Below, piece by piece: positions 53,633-53,685 of a stretch of DNA of 53,685 nt. A model generated the notes under the pieces. That model was not told the origin of the DNA. It saw only the letters and a program-made list of their open reading frames with translations, and did no database searches. Every line of letters starts with the position of its first letter. Within the stretch, counting starts at the first letter, position 1. Origin of the DNA: a virus; IMG/VR virus record IMGVR_UViG_3300008267_000669, positions 7,370 to 61,054 of that record; one strand, 5' to 3'. Both the position numbers and the translations under genes were made by a program.

Positions 53633-53685
53633 TTAGACATTAACTCTTCAAATGCAGAATCTACAGCGCTCTTAGACTTTACTGG
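53629..53685 (-). CDS. C-terminal end of an unidentified protein
   Basis: Eighteen codons before a TAA at 53629-53631, reading VKSKSAVDSAFEELMSN; the rest lies beyond the window. The short acidic end next to recA would suit a single-stranded DNA-binding protein, but this is only a guess. Confidence 0.5.
   Translation of the reverse strand, partial: PVKSKSAVDSAFEELMSN

Noticed and set aside
1-53685. tRNA or rRNA genes
   Set aside because: No T-loop or cloverleaf pattern was noticed on reading; a dedicated tRNA search would settle this.

Overview
The window looks like part of a large, AT-rich, double-stranded DNA phage (or prophage) genome. Nearly all genes lie on the minus strand, packed with 4-nt overlaps or a few bases between them. 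They encode replication, nucleotide-metabolism, chaperone and virion functions typical of big myoviruses. No rRNA, tRNA or CRISPR array was seen. The host is uncertain. A lipoprotein with MopE-type Asp-rich repeats, a B12-dependent ribonucleotide reductase and ThyX would fit an aquatic or deltaproteobacterial host, but this is inference.

Layout, left to right (transcription runs right to left). 1-1.95 kb: a visibly GC-richer block with a MoxR-type AAA+ ATPase and a zinc-knuckle protein. 1.95-2.78 kb: a gene-free regulatory hub with several sigma70-like promoters, four TGTNAC-N6-GTNAC palindromes, a cluster of five 16-bp palindromes and AT-rich DNA (possible origin or operator array). 2.78-8.55 kb: a tandem array of about 24 small paralogous genes (63-112 codons) encoding SH3/KOW-like domains. 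9-11.5 kb: a small basic protein, a PurA/PurZ-family synthetase, a GNAT-like aminoacyl-transferase and an acidic protein. 11.6-29.1 kb: a virion/assembly region with HAD-GNAT fusion, kinase, DnaQ-like exonuclease, S74 tail fibre, EF-hand protein, Hsp20, holin-like protein, GroEL, protein-kinase-like protein, two nuclease-fold proteins, ClpP-like protease, scaffold-like protein, a sigma-region-4-like protein and an RHH-like protein. 29.1-34.9 kb: IMPDH/GMP reductase, dUTPase, cytidylyltransferase-like protein, mannose-6-phosphate isomerase cupin and a DNA polymerase III alpha gene broken into three frames. 34.9-40 kb: many small hypothetical and zinc-binding genes, two micro-membrane proteins and a MopE/vWA lipoprotein. 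40-43.8 kb: sugar-nucleotide genes including a eukaryote-type phosphomannomutase, ThyX and GroES. 44-53.7 kb: class II RNR, thioredoxin, a broken DnaB-type helicase, HNH endonuclease, 5'-3' exonuclease, a frameshifted dCMP deaminase, UV endonuclease, RecA and the end of an unidentified upstream gene.

Working together: RNR, thioredoxin, ThyX, dCMP deaminase, dUTPase, PurA/PurZ and IMPDH/GMPR would remodel nucleotide pools. DnaE, helicase, exonuclease, RecA and UvdE would copy and repair DNA. The cupin, phosphomannomutase and nucleotidyltransferase suggest GDP-mannose-type sugar supply. GroEL, GroES, Hsp20 and ClpP would serve folding and assembly.

The observations most worth a second look are the SH3-like gene array, the palindrome clusters in the hub, a recurring unit in which a promoter is interlocked with the previous gene's terminator, and repeated breakage with missing conserved segments in DnaE and the helicase, which may be assembly artefacts.
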